NCBI GenBank assembly: GCA_934464705.1
Contig: CAKSKB010000036.1
Coordinates: 1 to 5,852 of the forward strand
DNA from: an uncultured Clostridia bacterium
Lineage (GTDB): Bacteria; Bacillota; Clostridia; HGM11514
DNA length: 5,852 bases
Direction: 5' to 3'
In this document: positions 5,557-5,852 of the stretch, in pieces
How the letters are laid out: every line of letters starts with the position of its first letter
Numbering within the stretch: the stretch's first letter is position 1
The notes under the pieces: generated by a model
Database searches by the model: none
Seen by the model: the letters and a program-made list of their open reading frames with translations, nothing else
What the model was told of the DNA's origin: nothing
Translations under genes and position numbers: made by a program

Positions 5557-5602
5557 ATAAAAAGAATCAGCCCTCATCCGAGGGCTCAGTTTCCGATTCT
5601 TT
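5557..5602 (-). terminator. Intrinsic terminator overlapping the end of the small Cys-rich gene
   Basis: The core stem is AGCCCTC (5569-5575) / GAGGGCT (5580-5586) with a 4-nt loop. An outer stem, AAAGAATC (5561-5568) / GATTCTTT (5595-5602), encloses an 8-nt one-sided bulge. On the minus strand the core is followed by GATTCTTTTTAT. Most of the hairpin lies inside the coding region, and the TGA stop (5567-5569) sits at the base of the core stem. It separates this unit from the prmA promoter, whose -35 starts about 20 bp further on. Confidence 0.82.
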
Positions 5603-5734
5603 AAGCTTTACAAATTTTGAGCAGGTGTTTCCGTCGTTAAAATTTATGTACGGGCAAATCATGCACTGCTCGTCAAGTTCAAAAGTATATCTGCCTCTTT
5701 CGCAGCATGAACATAAGGTTTTCGGGGCACTCAT
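5567..5734 (-). CDS. Small cysteine-rich protein of unknown function (55 aa)
   Basis: I do not recognise a named family. The start ATG 5732-5734 is chosen because GGGAGG lies seven bases upstream (5742-5747); an in-frame ATG five codons earlier (5747-5749) overlaps that site. The protein begins MSAPKTLCSCCERGRY, followed by EQCMICPY and a later NTCSKF: six cysteines at about 8, 10, 11, 24, 27 and 38. The C-x2-C pairs suggest a small metal-binding (zinc-ribbon-like) or redox fold, by inference. The C-terminus is acidic and polar (KESETEPSDEG) and probably disordered. No signal peptide or membrane segment is seen, so it should be cytoplasmic. Its ATG overlaps the stop of the upstream gene (ATGA), implying translational coupling and a shared function or complex. 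A terminator closes the unit. Confidence 0.75.
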   Translation of the reverse strand: MSAPKTLCSCCERGRYTFELDEQCMICPYINFNDGNTCSKFVKLKESETEPSDEG

Positions 5735-5852
5735 CTGCAATCCTCCCATTTAATCTCAAAGCCTGCCTCATCAAGTGCTTCATGTGTTTGTTGCGGTGGA
5801 ATAGGGAAATAAGAATAAAAAAACAGCGATTTGAGATATTTGTATGATATAA
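5731..5852 (-). CDS. C-terminal end of an unrecognised protein, 5' part outside the window
   Basis: An open frame enters from the right edge and gives 39 residues before TGA at 5731-5733. It ends with IPPQQTHEALDEAGFEIKWEDCR, of which the visible key features are the PPQQTHEAL segment and the WEDCR terminus. It is taken as real because its stop overlaps the start of the next gene as ATGA, because the other two leftward frames lack this coupling, and because the composition (charged helix, Trp) is protein-like. Too little is visible to name it. The first visible part is rich in aromatic residues (LKSLFFYSYF) and may be a buried or membrane-proximal segment. Confidence 0.6.
   Translation of the reverse strand, partial: ISYKYLKSLFFYSYFPIPPQQTHEALDEAGFEIKWEDCR

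Noticed and set aside
3855..5604. Rightward open frames opposite prmA and rsmE (for example 4633-5049 and 5059-5604)
   Set aside because: They lie antisense to two well-conserved genes, have no convincing ribosome binding sites, and their composition is that of a shadow frame.

Overview
The window looks like a chromosomal piece from a low-to-moderate G+C Firmicute, most likely a gut-type Clostridia lineage. This rests on near-consensus TTGACA/TATAAT promoters, AGGAGG-type ribosome binding sites, compact spacing, U-tailed hairpin terminators and the character of the proteins. The genus cannot be fixed from the sequence alone. No mobile element, rRNA, tRNA or CRISPR array was seen.

Left part (1-2083), a divergent sulfur-metabolism locus. 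cysK (O-acetylserine sulfhydrylase) runs leftward off the window edge, and a LysR-type regulator runs rightward. The 240 bp between them hold two back-to-back sigma-A-type promoters. A perfect 6+6 bp inverted repeat, which also fits the LysR T-N11-A pattern, lies over the predicted cysK start point. The roughly 127-nt cysK leader contains an 11-codon upstream ORF with an excellent ribosome binding site; its last sense codon is cysteine. The likely reading is a cysK control unit acting at the DNA level (LysR-type or another regulator at the operator) and perhaps also at the translation level (cysteine-ending leader peptide). This is the most interesting part of the window.

Middle (2058-3179), a leftward gene for an AI-2E/PerM-type membrane protein. 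It converges on the regulator, and the 3' ends of the two coding regions overlap by 26 bp. It probably has its own promoter just after the terminator of the next operon.

Right part (3230-5536), a leftward operon prmA - rsmE - four-TM membrane protein of unknown function. A near-perfect promoter drives it and a strong intrinsic terminator ends it. PrmA methylates ribosomal protein L11 and RsmE methylates U1498 of 16S rRNA, so this is a ribosome-modification operon with an uncharacterised membrane passenger. The passenger probably starts at a TTG codon.

Far right (5557-5852), a separate leftward transcription unit. It comprises the 3' end of an unrecognised gene entering from outside the window, coupled by an ATGA overlap to a 55-residue cysteine-rich small protein whose 3' end is folded into the terminator hairpin.
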